The notes: generated by a model not told the origin, from the letters alone. 64,000 nucleotides of DNA from Marinobacter sp. F4216 (GCF_019931195.1 NZ_JAIOUO010000002.1:1-64000), one strand, 5' to 3'; positions 1 to 9,914 are shown, counted from the first letter of the stretch. Program-made: numbers and translations.

Positions 1-426
1 GAGCCTGAACCGGAGCCTGAACCGGAGCCTGAACCGGAGCCTGAACCGGAGCCTGAACCGGAGCCTGAACCGGAGCCTGAACCGGAGCCGGAGCCAGAAC
101 CGGAACCTCCACCACCTCCGCCTCCGCCTCCGCCACCACCAGAGCCTGAGCCGGAACCAGAGCCTGAGCCGGAACCAGAGCCTGAGCCGGAACCAGAGCC
201 TGAGCCGGAACCAGAGCCTGAGCCGGAACCGGAACCGGAACCTGAGCCGGAACCGGAACCGGAACCTGAGCCGGAACCGGAACCTGAGCCGGAACCGGAA
301 CCGGAACCTGAGCCGGAACCGGAACCGGAACCGGAACCTGAGCCGGAACCTGAGCCGGAACCGGAGCCTGAACCGGAGCCGGGGCCGCCACCTCCGGAGC
401 CAGAACCGGAACCTGAGCCGGAACCT
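1..426 (+). repeat. In-frame minisatellite encoding Glu-Pro repeats
   Basis: A 12-base unit (GAGCCTGAACCG) is repeated at least seven times from position 1. After a proline-codon run (106-141), an 18-base unit (GAGCCTGAGCCGGAACCA) repeats from 142 to about 230, and then related GAGCCGGAACCGGAACCT-type units continue to 426. All units are multiples of 3, so copy-number change would alter linker length without breaking the frame. The left end is outside the window. Confidence 0.95.
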
Positions 427-2046
427 GATGGCGATACAGGTCCACTGCTCGTTGAGGGGCAGTCACTTGCGTTCGAACCGCTGGTATTCCAGGAGCCTTT
501 GGTGGGAGCGTCAACATCGATCGCTATTGCTACAACGCCTGAAAGTGAAGCGCTCGACGTTGACCGGACGGATACGGTCAGTGCCCAGTTTGGAGAAGAC
601 ATTCTGGTTACCAGTGTCAGTGACAACAGCCTGACTCTCAGTGCCGATGGCCAGCCAGTCGATGGGGCTCTGCAATTCGATGCCCAATCCAACATTCTGG
701 CCTTTACGCCAGAGAAAAAGCTGCCGAAGTCGACTCGGGTAGAGGCAACCGTCGACGAGGGCGTGGCGGATATTGAAGGCAATGTGCTGGGTGCCGAGTA
801 CCGCTGGTCCTTCATGACCGAAGGCGCTTCCTGGGGTGATGGGGAAGTGCTGCAAGTCAGTTCCGGCCCGCTCTCGAACCTGCAGTTTGCTGCCAATGAC
901 GACGGCGATACCCTCGTGGTGTGGGTGCAGAACCAGCATGTCTTCGCCAGCCGCTTTGATGCAGCCTCCGGAAACTGGTTGAGTGCAGAACGTGTGGGCA
1001 GCAATGCCGGCGCTACAGCGAGGCCTCATGCTGCCATGAGCCCGACGGGCGATGCCGTTGTGATCTGGAATAACGCTGACGATGGGGCACTCTACGCAAG
1101 GCGATGGAGCACCCTGCTGGGTAGCTGGGAAAGCGAACGCCGTGTTGGCAATCTGGCCGGGGAGGCAGATTATCCGCAGGTGGCCATGGATGCCCAAGGT
1201 AATGCGCTGGCCGTATGGCAGCAGCGCGATGGCCAGGCATTGAGTATCTTCGCCGGCCGTCTTTCCGCAGGCAGTGAAAACTGGGCAGCCCTCGATCGGA
1301 TTGATACTCATCCCGACGAAAGCCACCAACCCACGGTTGCCATGACTGCCGATGGCGAGGCCGTCGTGGTGTGGCGACAGAGGGTGTCTGCCTTCGGCAG
1401 CCTCAGCACGTTTGATGTTCATGCCAACCGGCTTGTTTCCGGAGTGTGGCAGGGCGTGGCAGCGCTCGGTGACGGCGTCAATTCGGTCGCGTCACCTCAG
1501 GTGGCGGTGGACTCGGCGGGCCGGGCTTTCGTCGTGTGGCGCCAGAACGATGGCGGAAGTCAGGGCATCTATGCGACGTCCACGACGGAGTCTGGTCACT
1601 GGGGCGTGGCTGAACGCATCGGTATTGCCGGTGCCAGCGTCACCCGGCCGGATATAGCAGCCGATGGCCCGGGAAATGCCTTTGTGGTCTGGCAGCGTTA
1701 CGACAACAGTGGCTCTCGCATCCAGGTTAACCGGTTTAGCAGCGGTTGGCAGGGAGCGACGACGATACAGGCCAACCTTGAGCGGGCCGATATGCCCAGT
1801 ATCGCCACCAGCGGAAGCGGTGATGCGGTTGTTGTCTGGTCTCAGCGTGAGGGTAGCGGATTCTTCGCGGAAGCCCGGACCTACGTGGCCAGTGAAGGGG
1901 GGTGGGGGAGCATCACCCGCCTGAGCGGTGCATCCATAGAGCTGTTTGCGCCGGAGATCGTGATGGCTCCGAATGCCGACGCAGTAGCTGGCTGGGTTGA
2001 AGTGAACGACGGCGGAAGTGCGCTGCAAACGAACCGGTATGACTGA
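1..2046 (+). CDS. Surface-type protein with Glu-Pro linker, Ig-like domain and propeller-like repeats (5' truncated)
   Basis: The reading frame is open from the first base, so the N-terminus lies outside the window; 681 residues are visible. Residues 1-142 are a Glu-Pro repeat interrupted by a run of 12 prolines (residues 36-47) and a short Pro patch near 130. A Big_5-type bacterial Ig-like domain follows (about 175-280; motifs [24 protein letters not shown]). The rest is eight repeats of about 50 residues with the pattern P-x-[VI]-A-M-D-x-x-G-x-A-VVVW-x-Q, consistent with a beta-propeller. The downstream gene is a tandem paralogue with the same architecture, so an exported lipoprotein start is inferred. 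An extended EP stretch usually acts as a rigid spacer across periplasm or cell wall. No enzymatic motif is visible and the function is unknown. Confidence 0.8.
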   Translation, partial: EPEPEPEPEPEPEPEPEPEPEPEPEPEPEPEPEPEPPPPPPPPPPPPEPEPEPEPEPEPEPEPEPEPEPEPEPEPEPEPEPEPEPEPEPEPEPEPEPEPEPEPEPEPEPEPEPEPEPEPEPEPEPEPGPPPPEPEPEPEPEPDGDTGPLLVEGQSLAFEPLVFQEPLVGASTSIAIATTPESEALDVDRTDTVSAQFGEDILVTSVSDNSLTLSADGQPVDGALQFDAQSNILAFTPEKKLPKSTRVEATVDEGVADIEGNVLGAEYRWSFMTEGASWGDGEVLQVSSGPLSNLQFAANDDGDTLVVWVQNQHVFASRFDAASGNWLSAERVGSNAGATARPHAAMSPTGDAVVIWNNADDGALYARRWSTLLGSWESERRVGNLAGEADYPQVAMDAQGNALAVWQQRDGQALSIFAGRLSAGSENWAALDRIDTHPDESHQPTVAMTADGEAVVVWRQRVSAFGSLSTFDVHANRLVSGVWQGVAALGDGVNSVASPQVAVDSAGRAFVVWRQNDGGSQGIYATSTTESGHWGVAERIGIAGASVTRPDIAADGPGNAFVVWQRYDNSGSRIQVNRFSSGWQGATTIQANLERADMPSIATSGSGDAVVVWSQREGSGFFAEARTYVASEGGWGSITRLSGASIELFAPEIVMAPNADAVAGWVEVNDGGSALQTNRYD

Positions 2047-2231
2047 CGTGGGCGCTCCCTGGGGCGGCTGGAGTTGCCCCACTGAGCGGCTGCCTGCGAC
2101 TAAGGCAGGGCAGACCATTCTTAATGTTGTTTTAAAGTGTGCGTAGTATCACATTGTTTCTATACTACTTGGTTAATTGGACACCAAGAGACCTTCGACC
2201 TTCCGCCTGGCGCGATCAAGGAAGCCGAGCC

Positions 2232-3944
2232 ATGAATACCAAACCGTCGTCCAGCGCTGTGATCCTGGCGCTCTGTGCTCTCGTGTTTGGCTGTACCGAA
2301 AGTGAGACAACCTTTAAAGAGGACACCGGCTCCGGGGCGGCCCAGATACCCGGGGCCGATCCGGGGTCCGGTGGATCTGCCCCCGACCCGAGCGGCGGCC
2401 CGGAACCCCGTCTAAGCCCGCCGCGGGTTATTGCCACTACGCCGGAAAACAATGCCGGCGAGGTCGATCGCACCGCTGATATCAGCGTCCGGTTTAGTGA
2501 AGACATCCTTGGTACCAGTATTTCCGGCAGCAGCCTGACGCTGAGCGCTGGTGGTGAGGCTGTTCCCGGCGCCGTTCGGTTTGATGCGGAAACCAATACC
2601 CTGAATTTTTCACCGGAAGACCGCTTGCCAAAGACAGCCCTCATCGACGCGGTTGTGGATGATCAGGTTGCTGATCTGAACGGGAGCTCCCTGGGGGAAG
2701 CATACCGATGGTCCTTTACCACCTCCGGGCCATATTGGGCAGACGCGGTTGCCCTGGACGCAGACTCAGGCCCGGTCATCGGGCCCCAACTGGCCAGCAA
2801 CGCAAGAGGCGATGCCATTGTTGTCTGGGTCCAGGACGAGGACCTGTATGCCCGAATTTTCGATGGGGATGACGGCTCATGGCGCAGTATCGAGCGCATC
2901 AAAGGGAAGGTGGAAGACAGCGCCAGGCCCCATGTGGCAATGGATCCTTCGGGCAATGCGGTGGTGGTCTGGAGTAAGGAGAACAATGATCGCGTCTACG
3001 CCCGACGATTCGACGCAGGCCGTGGAATTTGGGAAAAAGACACCCGCATCGGGGGTGACGACGCCAGTAACCCCAGAGTGGCTATGGACGCCCGGGGTGG
3101 GGCTATCGCAGTCTGGCAGCAACGTGGGGCTCTCTCGAACAACATCTACGCGAGTCGGTTGGCGCCGGAAAGGGGCGACTGGGGTGACCCTGTGCGTCTT
3201 GAAAACCTTTCTGATCACAGTCGCCGGCCGCAAGTCGCCATGGATGCCAGTGGTAACGCGGTGGTCGTCTGGCGACAGCGGGTTAGTCTTTTCAACATCT
3301 TCAATACCTTCACTGTCTACGCGAATCGATTCATTACAGGTTCAGGATGGCGTGGTCCGGAGGCCGTTGGCCCCAGCGTGAACTCCGCGGCCCCACCGGA
3401 GTTGGCGATGGACCAGTCAGGCCGGGCCTTTGTTGTCTGGAGGCAGTCGGATGGTGGCAACCAAAATATCTACGCAAGTCGCGTGGTGGGCTCAGGAGGA
3501 TGGTCGGGTGCGGTGCGTATCGGCTCGGGCGTCCCCAACGGTGTTCAGCCCCACATAGCAACGGATGGTCGCGGCAACGCCTTTGTTACATGGCGACAAT
3601 TCAGTGACGGACGCTATCGCATTCAGGTAAACCGGTTCAGTGGTGGCTGGCAGGGAATCACCAACCTTCAGAACACCGCTGACCGGGCCGACTACCCAAA
3701 GGTTGCGGCTGCCAACGGCGATGCCGTTGTGGTGTGGGTGCAGCGTGAGGATGGTGGGTATTACATAAATGCCCGAAGTTTTGATCGTGGCGAGAATGCG
3801 TGGGAAGACCGGGAACGCATCAGTGGTGTTTCCGGTGCTCCCTTTGAGCCTGGCATCGCCCTGGGTGCTGATGGCGATGCCCTGGCTGCCTGGATTCAGG
3901 TCTCTGGTGGGCAAAATGATCTGATGGCCAATCGGTATTACTAG
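2232..3944 (+). CDS. Lipoprotein with Ig-like domain and eight propeller-like repeats
   Basis: This 570-residue protein starts at the ATG at 2232, preceded by AAGGAA; an earlier in-frame start would bury the signal peptide. The N-terminus is a lipoprotein signal with lipobox VFGC (Cys21) and Thr at +2, which suggests the outer membrane. A short Gly/Ser/Pro linker (about 25-60) leads to a Big_5 Ig-like domain (about 65-165) and then eight repeats with the core P-x-VAMD-x-SG-x-AVVVW-x-Q and an aromatic IYA-x-R strand, fitting an eight-bladed propeller. It is a clear tandem paralogue of the gene just upstream, but has a linker of about 35 residues instead of the long Glu-Pro repeat. Ligand and function are unknown; a surface binding or adhesion role is only a guess. 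Confidence 0.8.
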   Translation: MNTKPSSSAVILALCALVFGCTESETTFKEDTGSGAAQIPGADPGSGGSAPDPSGGPEPRLSPPRVIATTPENNAGEVDRTADISVRFSEDILGTSISGSSLTLSAGGEAVPGAVRFDAETNTLNFSPEDRLPKTALIDAVVDDQVADLNGSSLGEAYRWSFTTSGPYWADAVALDADSGPVIGPQLASNARGDAIVVWVQDEDLYARIFDGDDGSWRSIERIKGKVEDSARPHVAMDPSGNAVVVWSKENNDRVYARRFDAGRGIWEKDTRIGGDDASNPRVAMDARGGAIAVWQQRGALSNNIYASRLAPERGDWGDPVRLENLSDHSRRPQVAMDASGNAVVVWRQRVSLFNIFNTFTVYANRFITGSGWRGPEAVGPSVNSAAPPELAMDQSGRAFVVWRQSDGGNQNIYASRVVGSGGWSGAVRIGSGVPNGVQPHIATDGRGNAFVTWRQFSDGRYRIQVNRFSGGWQGITNLQNTADRADYPKVAAANGDAVVVWVQREDGGYYINARSFDRGENAWEDRERISGVSGAPFEPGIALGADGDALAAWIQVSGGQNDLMANRYY

Positions 3945-3996
3945 GGGCGAGGAGTGTGCAGGTTTACGTGCCGATGATCGCACATTAACTCTTTAG

Positions 3997-4947
3997 TTAT
4001 GGGCCAAGTATGGCTGGAATCGGAGGGTGTCCTCTGTCGACCAGATTCTGCGCCTTGGTCCGGCCGTGGTCCTGAATTCCCTGAATGAACTCAGTGATGG
4101 CTTTCGAGTACGCCGGCCAGTTCTCGAACATCGGCATATGTCCACTTCCTTCAATGAACACCTTTCGCGAGCCAGGAACGGCATCTGCAAGTTCGTGTGT
4201 GCGCTCGATAGAAACATACGGATCTTTGTTACCGCATAGAACGAGAGCTGGACGCTTGAGTGATGGCAGGTGAGGGGTAAGGTCCAGCCTCACCAGGTCC
4301 CGGAAGTAGATGCCCATGGAACGCCGGCAGGTTTTCTGCATCGCCGGGAAATAGTACTGCAGGTAACCCGGAAACTCCGCGTGGGCGAAAAACTCCCCGG
4401 GAGAGGCCACGACATCCCGCATGAACAGCCGATGAATGGGCTTCGAGAGGGAATTCATCTTCAGAATCATGGACACGAGGCCTAGCCCCATCTGGCCCAA
4501 GCGGGTTGCCAGCCACTGAAAGGCGGCATATACCCCGTTTTCTTCCTGCCCCGTTAAGGCACTTCCCATCGCGATGACGCCCAGGACACGATCAGGATGC
4601 CGGGTTGCGGCGAAAAGGGCGGCCTGCCCGCCTGTGGAGTGGCCGACCAGGATGCATGGCTGGTCGCCGATCAGTGTGTCAATCTGCTCAAGCAGGGCGT
4701 TCGTGAGTCGCTGCTCGTTAATCTGCTCTGAGCTTGAAAGGCTTGCTGAGGGGTAGTGCCCGGGCAGGGCAATGGCGTAGACCGGACGGTCGCCAAACAC
4801 GGATAAATGGGGCGGGTGCCAGAAATACACCGAGCTGATCAGTCCGTGGATCAGAACAACGGGGACACCCTTACTGTGTTCGTTGAACGCCAGACATGTG
4901 TATCCGGGCAGTTTTATCTGTCTGGGGCCGCTGAAATCCTGGGGCAT
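3997..4947 (-). CDS. Alpha/beta-fold hydrolase
   Basis: This 316-residue protein has the alpha/beta-hydrolase layout: an oxyanion-region HG motif near residue 34, nucleophile elbow GHSTGG (Ser104), candidate acid Asp242 in GNKDPY, and catalytic His270 in GSGHMPMFE. No signal peptide is visible, so it is probably cytoplasmic. The family hydrolyses esters, lactones and related bonds; the substrate cannot be told from sequence. It ends 52 bases from the end of the lipoprotein gene on the opposite strand and does not obviously share a transcript with the tRNA upstream, which has its own terminator. Confidence 0.8.
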   Translation of the reverse strand: MPQDFSGPRQIKLPGYTCLAFNEHSKGVPVVLIHGLISSVYFWHPPHLSVFGDRPVYAIALPGHYPSASLSSSEQINEQRLTNALLEQIDTLIGDQPCILVGHSTGGQAALFAATRHPDRVLGVIAMGSALTGQEENGVYAAFQWLATRLGQMGLGLVSMILKMNSLSKPIHRLFMRDVVASPGEFFAHAEFPGYLQYYFPAMQKTCRRSMGIYFRDLVRLDLTPHLPSLKRPALVLCGNKDPYVSIERTHELADAVPGSRKVFIEGSGHMPMFENWPAYSKAITEFIQGIQDHGRTKAQNLVDRGHPPIPAILGP

Positions 4948-5108
4948 AGGTGGGTATCCGTTCCACGTGTGTTTTCTTCGTTTCCCATCGTAGACGCGAC
5001 GGGCTGGAAAGCCTACCTTGCGGACTCCTTTTTCGGAGCTGGTTCAATGTTTCGTCGCGGGAGTCGATATGTCGACTAGCTCTTGTCAGGGCGGGTCACC
5101 ATGGAGGC

Positions 5109-5138
5109 AAAAAAAAAGCCCGCTAGGAAGCGGGCTTT
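5109..5138 (-). terminator. Rho-independent terminator of tRNA-Met
   Basis: Read on the minus strand, a 10-base-pair stem (AAAGCCCGCT with AGCGGGCTTT, 4-base loop) is followed by a run of Ts (5109-5117 on the plus strand as As). It lies 9 bases past the tRNA 3' end and isolates the tRNA from the hydrolase gene downstream. Confidence 0.9.
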
Positions 5139-5146
5139 CGAAAAAC

Positions 5147-5223
5147 TGGTAGCAAGGGGCGGAGTCGAACCGCCGACCCCAGCATTATGAGTGCTGTGCT
5201 CTAACCAACTGAGCTACCTTGCC
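5147..5223 (-). tRNA. tRNA-Met (CAU), elongator type
   Basis: The 77-base cloverleaf ends in an encoded CCA. The acceptor stem is GGCAAGG paired with CCTTGCT, the D-loop carries AGCTCAGTTGGTTAGAGC, the anticodon loop is CTCATAA (anticodon CAT), and the T-arm contains GGTTCGACTCC. The first base pairs within the acceptor stem, unlike the C1xA72 mismatch of initiator tRNA-Met, and overall similarity is to E. coli metT. A CAT anticodon could also be tRNA-Ile2 (lysidine), but the body resembles the elongator Met type. Confidence 0.93.
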
Positions 5224-5258
5224 AAATCGTTCTGGGCATCGCCCCAAACGAGGCGCGT

Positions 5259-5287
5259 ATTTTCAGCATTTGTGCGGGGGCTGTCAA
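5259..5287 (-). promoter_or_regulatory. Sigma-70-type promoter of tRNA-Met
   Basis: On the minus strand, TTGACA (5287-5282) is separated by 17 bases from GAAAAT (5264-5259), followed by a GC-rich ACGCGCC discriminator about 30 bases before the tRNA. A consensus -35 with a GC-rich discriminator is typical of growth-rate-controlled stable RNA promoters. This is sequence evidence only. Confidence 0.6.
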
Positions 5288-5316
5288 GGCCTCCGGCCAG
5301 CTTTTTCCAGCAAAAA

Positions 5317-6408
5317 TTACACGTTAAAACGGAAGTGAATAACGTCGCCGTCCTTAACGATGTAATCCTTGCCTTCCAGGCGCCATTTACCCGCTTCCTT
5401 GGCACCGGCTTCGCCGTTGCCTGCCACGTAATCGTCGTAGCTGACCACCTCTGCCCGAATAAAGCCCCGCTCGAAATCGGTATGAATCACGCCGGCAGAC
5501 TGGGGCGCTGTTGCGCCGATCTTGGTGGTCCAGGCGCGGACTTCCTTAACGCCGGCGGTGAAATAGGTCTGCAGGCCAAGCAGGTTGTAGCCGGCGCGAA
5601 TCACGCGGTCCAGGCCAGGCTCTTCCATGCCCATTTCATCCAGGAACATGCTCTTTTCGTCATCCTCCAGTTCGGAAATTTCGGCTTCAATTTTGTTGCA
5701 GATGGGCACGACAACGGCGCCTTCCTCTGCCGCGATGGCCTTTACCTCATCCAGGTACGGATTGTTCTCGAACCCGTCCTCGCTGACGTTGGCGATGTAC
5801 ATGGTGGGCTTGACGGTCAGAAGGCACAGCTCCCGGATCAGCGCTTTTTCTTCGTCGGCCAGATCCATGCCGCGCACGGGCTTACCCTCGTTCAACACCG
5901 GCAGAAGTTTCTCGAACACCTCAAGTTGGGCTTTGGCCGTTTTGTCACCGCTCTTGGCGACGCGCTGTACCCGTTTGATGGCGTTCTCGACGGTGTCCAT
6001 ATCGGCCAGCGCCAGTTCGGTGTTGATGACCTCTATGTCGGCAGCCGGGTGTACCTTGTTAGCGACATGGATAACGTTGTCGTCTTCGAAGCAGCGGACC
6101 ACGTGGGCAATGGCATCGGTCTGGCGAATATTGGCGAGGAACTGGTTGCCCAGGCCTTCGCCCTTGGAGGCACCGGCCACCAGGCCTGCAATGTCCACAA
6201 ATTCCATGGAGGTGGGCACCACGCGCTCGGGTTTGACGATCTCGGCCAGTTTGTTCAGGCGCGGGTCCGGCATGGGGACCACGCCGGCGTTGGGTTCAAT
6301 CGTGCAGAACGGAAAGTTCTCGGCGCCAATGCCGGCTTTGGTCAGCGCGTTGAACAGGGTGGATTTGCCGACGTTGGGAAGGCCAACGATGCCGCAGTTA
6401 AAGCCCAT
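5317..6408 (-). CDS. ychF: Redox-regulated ribosome-binding ATPase YchF
   Basis: This 363-residue protein is the usual length for the Obg-like ATPase YchF. The P-loop GLPNVGKST sits at residues 9-17, followed by the switch region and a G3-like [16 protein letters not shown] segment. A C-terminal TGS domain ends in [18 protein letters not shown]. YchF binds 70S ribosomes and hydrolyses ATP in preference to GTP; it is linked to oxidative-stress responses. It is the last gene after pth on the minus strand, the same order as in Pseudomonas. The 117 bases to pth contain no gene. Confidence 0.97.
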   Translation of the reverse strand: MGFNCGIVGLPNVGKSTLFNALTKAGIGAENFPFCTIEPNAGVVPMPDPRLNKLAEIVKPERVVPTSMEFVDIAGLVAGASKGEGLGNQFLANIRQTDAIAHVVRCFEDDNVIHVANKVHPAADIEVINTELALADMDTVENAIKRVQRVAKSGDKTAKAQLEVFEKLLPVLNEGKPVRGMDLADEEKALIRELCLLTVKPTMYIANVSEDGFENNPYLDEVKAIAAEEGAVVVPICNKIEAEISELEDDEKSMFLDEMGMEEPGLDRVIRAGYNLLGLQTYFTAGVKEVRAWTTKIGATAPQSAGVIHTDFERGFIRAEVVSYDDYVAGNGEAGAKEAGKWRLEGKDYIVKDGDVIHFRFNV

Positions 6409-6525
6409 GGAATGCCTCTGCTGATGCTTGAAAAAATGTGGCAGGATTATACCGGTCGAGGCACCGGGGTGCGAGTAGGAGGAATACGGAGTTGGTGCCG
6501 CCAGGCCCTCGGGCAGGGGGAAGAG

Positions 6526-7113
6526 TTACTCGGACTTGAAACTGTGCAGCCGGTTCATGGCAGCCGCCAGTTTGCCATTGGCCGCATCCGGTAACACCCG
6601 AATCACTTCATCAATCACAGCGTCCAGTTGCTCATGCTCACGCTTGCCAAAACGGCCCAGAACGTAGCCGGTCACCTGTCGGCTGTCGCCGGGGTGTCCG
6701 ATACCGAGGCGCAGGCGTTGGAAATCGCGAGTGCTAAGATGGCTGATGGTATCCCGCAGGCCGTTATGTCCACCGTGTCCGCCGCCTTTTTTCAGCTTGG
6801 CGGTACCGGGTGGCAGGTCGAGTTCGTCGTGGGCGACGAGAATCTGCTCGGGGGTGATCTTGAAGAAATCCGCCAGTGCCTTGATGGAGAGGCCGCTGCG
6901 GTTCATGAAGGTGGTGGGGTTCAGAAGATGCAGGTCCATGCCCTGCCAGTGAATGCGGGCGTACAGCCCGTGGTATTTGCGCTCGGGGCGCAGCGACTGG
7001 CCCGCATGGCGGGCCAGTGCCTCGACGAACAGGGCGCCGGCATTGTGGCGGGTATTTTCATAGTCGGAACCGGGGTTACCCAGCCCCACCACCATGAGAA
7101 TGTCCTGTGCCAT
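6526..7113 (-). CDS. pth: Peptidyl-tRNA hydrolase
   Basis: This 195-residue enzyme recycles peptidyl-tRNA dropped from ribosomes by cleaving the ester bond between peptide and tRNA. Family signatures are visible: [17 protein letters not shown] (catalytic His23), [19 protein letters not shown] with the conserved Asp, and [11 protein letters not shown]. The length is normal. It lies 21 bases downstream of rplY and is probably cotranscribed with it, as in other gammaproteobacteria. Confidence 0.97.
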   Translation of the reverse strand: MAQDILMVVGLGNPGSDYENTRHNAGALFVEALARHAGQSLRPERKYHGLYARIHWQGMDLHLLNPTTFMNRSGLSIKALADFFKITPEQILVAHDELDLPPGTAKLKKGGGHGGHNGLRDTISHLSTRDFQRLRLGIGHPGDSRQVTGYVLGRFGKREHEQLDAVIDEVIRVLPDAANGKLAAAMNRLHSFKSE

Positions 7114-7134
7114 GTGCCGTCGCCCCGGGAGAAC

Positions 7135-7785
7135 TTACTCCTCGCCGCCTTCTTCGCCTTCACCTTCGCCTTCGGCGTCCTCGGCTTCGTCAGCCTTGGT
7201 GCCCTTGGGCATGTGAATAGCAACAACCGGCAGGTCGTGGTCCTCACCTTGCTGCAACGCAGCGATAACAACACCCTTGGGCAGTTTCAGGTCGCTCAGG
7301 TGAATGACCTGGTCCATTTCTACGTCCTGCATGTCCACTTCGATGAACTCAGGCAGGTTCTGCGGGCGACAGATCACTTCTACTTCGTTCATCTGGTGGG
7401 TCACGATACCACCCTGATTCTTCACGGCAGACGCTGTTTCTTCATTAATGAAGTGCAGCGGTACGTTGACGTGGATGTCGTGGTCCTTGTCCACACGCAG
7501 GAAGTCAGCGTGGGTCAGGATCGGCTTGTACGGGTGACGCTGCAGGTCCTTCAGGATGACGCTTTCTTTCTTACCCGCGATATCGACGGTCAGAACGTGT
7601 GAGAAGAAGGCTTCGTTTTCGAGGGCCTTCTTCAGCTCGTTGTGCCAGATGGAAATGGCAACAGCGTCTTTTCCGCCGCCGTAGATGATGGCCGGAATCT
7701 TACGCTCTTCGCGACGCAGGCGGCGGCTCGCACCTTTCCCCTGATCGTCACGAGGAAATGCTTCAATCACAAAATCCTGAGACAT
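7135..7785 (-). CDS. rplY: Large ribosomal subunit protein bL25 (Ctc form)
   Basis: This 216-residue protein has the long two-domain Ctc/TL5 form: an N-terminal 5S rRNA-binding L25 domain (about 1-95; starts MSQDFVIEAFPRDDQGKGASRRLR) and a C-terminal beta domain (about 100-190). The tail is very acidic (Glu/Gly-rich), common in marine bacteria. It binds 5S rRNA in the 50S central protuberance. It lies upstream of pth and 168 bases downstream of prs, with a hairpin between. Confidence 0.96.
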   Translation of the reverse strand: MSQDFVIEAFPRDDQGKGASRRLRREERKIPAIIYGGGKDAVAISIWHNELKKALENEAFFSHVLTVDIAGKKESVILKDLQRHPYKPILTHADFLRVDKDHDIHVNVPLHFINEETASAVKNQGGIVTHQMNEVEVICRPQNLPEFIEVDMQDVEMDQVIHLSDLKLPKGVVIAALQQGEDHDLPVVAIHMPKGTKADEAEDAEGEGEGEEGGEE

Positions 7786-7879
7786 GGTATTACCTCACGT
7801 GTCATCTGATCGGCCCGCGACCAGGCTCGGTTCAGATGATGGTTAATATAGCCGGGAAATTTTTCCCGACCGACGAAAA

Positions 7880-7910
7880 GGATCGGGAGCCCATGGTAGG
7901 CTCCCGATCC
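7880..7910 (-). terminator. Hairpin between prs and rplY, probable terminator or attenuator
   Basis: A perfect 12-base-pair inverted repeat (GGATCGGGAGCC with GGCTCCCGATCC, 7-base loop) is followed on the minus strand by TTTTCG. It lies about 43 bases past the prs stop and 94 bases before the rplY start. The T run is short, so it may only partly terminate. Confidence 0.6.
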
Positions 7911-7953
7911 GTTAACTGCGTTCCTGGCCTGAACCCGGTTTCCCGGACGTCGT

Positions 7954-8904
7954 TCAGGCGTTATCGAACATGGCGCTGATGGACTCTTCGTTGCTGACGC
8001 GACGAATCGACTCTGCCAGCAGTCCGGCCATTCCGAGGACGCGGATTCTATCACAATTCCGGGCTTTGTCATCCACCGGAATGGTGTCGCAGACAACCAG
8101 TTCATCCAGGGTGGAGGCGTTGATGTTATCGATAGCCGGTCCGGACAGTACCGGGTGGGTGATGTAGGCAACGACGCGGGAAGCACCATGTTCCTTGAGC
8201 GCGTTGGCCGCTTTGCACAGGGTGCCGGCGGTATCGATGATGTCGTCTACCAGGATGCAGGTCTTGTCTTTGACGTCACCGATGATATGCATGACCTGGG
8301 CTACGTTCGCTTTCGGGCGACGCTTGTCGATGATGGCCAGGTCGGCGTCGTCAAGTTTCTTCGCCACGGCGCGGGCGCGAACGACACCGCCAACGTCTGG
8401 TGAAACCACGACGAAGTTTTCAAAACGCTGCTTTTCAATGTCTTCGAGCATGACCGGGGTGGCGTAGATGTTGTCCACTGGAATGTCGAAGAAGCCCTGA
8501 ATCTGGTCAGCGTGCAGATCGACGGTCAGTACGCGATCCACGCCGATGCTGGAAATCATATCGGCAACGACTTTGGCGCTGATGGCGACCCGGGTAGAAC
8601 GTACCCGGCGATCCTGGCGTGCGTATCCGTAGTAGGGGATTACCGCAGTAACGCGAGTCGCGGAAGCACGACGCAGTGCGTCAGCCATCACGATCAGTTC
8701 CATCAGGTTATCGTTGGTCGGGTAGCAGGTCGGCTGGATGATGAAGACATCATGGCCGCGCACATTTTCGTTGATTTCGACAGCGGTTTCGCCGTCGCTG
8801 AAACGGCCAACGGTGGCCTGGCCCATGGGAATGTGCAGTTTCTGCGCGATGGCCTTGGCAAGTTCCGGATTGGCGTTGCCAGCGAAAATCATCAGTTTGG
8901 ACAC
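7954..8904 (-). CDS. prs: Ribose-phosphate pyrophosphokinase
   Basis: Prs makes PRPP from ribose 5-phosphate and ATP for nucleotide, His and Trp synthesis. The 316 residues match the family's usual 315. Motifs include the FSDGE segment, the YYGYARQDR flexible loop, [11 protein letters not shown], and the PRPP-binding loop [11 protein letters not shown] place the start at the GTG at 8904 ([13 protein letters not shown]), with AAGGA 8 bases upstream. The frame stays open further upstream, but that extension would run through the tRNA-Gln gene and is not credible. Confidence 0.96.
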   Translation of the reverse strand: MSKLMIFAGNANPELAKAIAQKLHIPMGQATVGRFSDGETAVEINENVRGHDVFIIQPTCYPTNDNLMELIVMADALRRASATRVTAVIPYYGYARQDRRVRSTRVAISAKVVADMISSIGVDRVLTVDLHADQIQGFFDIPVDNIYATPVMLEDIEKQRFENFVVVSPDVGGVVRARAVAKKLDDADLAIIDKRRPKANVAQVMHIIGDVKDKTCILVDDIIDTAGTLCKAANALKEHGASRVVAYITHPVLSGPAIDNINASTLDELVVCDTIPVDDKARNCDRIRVLGMAGLLAESIRRVSNEESISAMFDNA

Positions 8905-8956
8905 GACGGCATCCTTCTCAGTATCAGCGTTTGATTCAGAGCGAGCGGGAGAGAGG

Positions 8957-9031
8957 TGGCTGGGGTGGCAGGATTCGAACCTGCGCATGACGGGATCAAA
9001 ACCCGTTGCCTTACCACTTGGCGACACCCCA
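8957..9031 (-). tRNA. tRNA-Gln (UUG)
   Basis: The 75-base tRNA has acceptor stem TGGGGTG paired with CACCCCA, anticodon loop TTTTGAT (anticodon TTG), T-arm GGTTCGAATCC and encoded CCA. It sits between ispE (19 bases upstream) and prs (52 bases downstream), a position conserved in Pseudomonas relatives. It may be processed from an ispE-tRNA-prs transcript. Confidence 0.96.
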
Positions 9032-9050
9032 GTATCGTGCTTTCTTGGCA

Positions 9051-9914
9051 TCAGTTTAGCTCTGTCAGCTTTTCGTGTAGAGGTGAAATGTTCACCCCTC
9101 TAGCTACGAACCCCGTGATGCCGGAGGGTTTGCTTTCCCAGATAATCCGGGCTGCGGATTCTGTCGGGAAACGTCCAAAAATGCAAGCCCCGGTTCCGGT
9201 TAATCTTGCAGGTCCGAATTGTGTCAGCCAGTCCAGGCTTTCTTTAACCTCAGGATACAGTTTGCGAACTACATCCTCACAGTCGTTTCGGTACCTCGAG
9301 GCGTCTCCCTCAAAAGCGGGCGCTATTTTGATTCTCGGGGTGTCCCTTGTCAACCCTTCCTCGGAAAAAATCTTGCCGGTGTTGATGCTGCAGTCTGGCT
9401 TGAGAACAACGAACCAGTCTTCGGGAGGATTGGCTGGTGTGAGCTGCTCGCCAACGCCTTCACCGAAGGCGGCATGGCCGCGTACGAATACCGGCACATC
9501 GGCGCCCAGGCTCAGGCCGATGTCCGCCAGTGCATCGGCAGACAGGTTCAGCTCCCAGAGGTAATTCAGCCCTACCAGTGTGGTGGCAGCATTGGAACTC
9601 CCGCCTCCAAGTCCGCCCCCCATGGGAAGGCGCTTGTCGATGCTGATGGCTACGCCCGGAAGAGGGTGCCTGGCCTGGTCGATCAGCGCATTGGCTGCCC
9701 GGATGATCAGATTGTCTTCCTCTGTAACGCCAGGAAGGGATTCGGTCAGGCGGACTCCCGGCTGGTCGGGGGTCAGGGTGAACGTGAGGTCGTCGCCGTA
9801 ATCCAGAAACTGAAACAGGGTCTGCAGTTCGTGATAGCCATCCGGTCGGCGGCCAACGATGTGCAAAAACAGGTTCAGCTTTGCCGGAGATGGCAGGGTA
9901 ATCGAGGTCTTCAC
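9051..9914 (-). CDS. ispE: 4-diphosphocytidyl-2-C-methyl-D-erythritol kinase
   Basis: IspE phosphorylates CDP-ME in the MEP isoprenoid pathway. The 287-residue protein is a GHMP kinase: N-terminal [22 protein letters not shown] with the catalytic-type Lys/Asp region, and the ATP loop [17 protein letters not shown] near residue 95. Its GTG start (9914) overlaps the lolB stop as GTGA, which suggests translational coupling. Earlier in-frame codons run inside lolB and are rejected. Confidence 0.96.
   Translation of the reverse strand: MKTSITLPSPAKLNLFLHIVGRRPDGYHELQTLFQFLDYGDDLTFTLTPDQPGVRLTESLPGVTEEDNLIIRAANALIDQARHPLPGVAISIDKRLPMGGGLGGGSSNAATTLVGLNYLWELNLSADALADIGLSLGADVPVFVRGHAAFGEGVGEQLTPANPPEDWFVVLKPDCSINTGKIFSEEGLTRDTPRIKIAPAFEGDASRYRNDCEDVVRKLYPEVKESLDWLTQFGPARLTGTGACIFGRFPTESAARIIWESKPSGITGFVARGVNISPLHEKLTELN

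Noticed and set aside
1..426. CRISPR array at the left end
   Set aside because: The repeats have no unique spacers and are translated in frame as Glu-Pro; it is a coding minisatellite.
5191..6594. Long open frame of 467 codons on the plus strand opposite ychF
   Set aside because: It is antisense to an unmistakable YchF protein, has no family motif and runs through the tRNA-Met gene. It arises from codon bias on the opposite strand.
8905..9051. N-terminal extension of Prs to an ATG at 9051
   Set aside because: The extension would be translated from the tRNA-Gln gene and gives a protein about 49 residues too long; the GTG at 8904 has a good ribosome-binding site.
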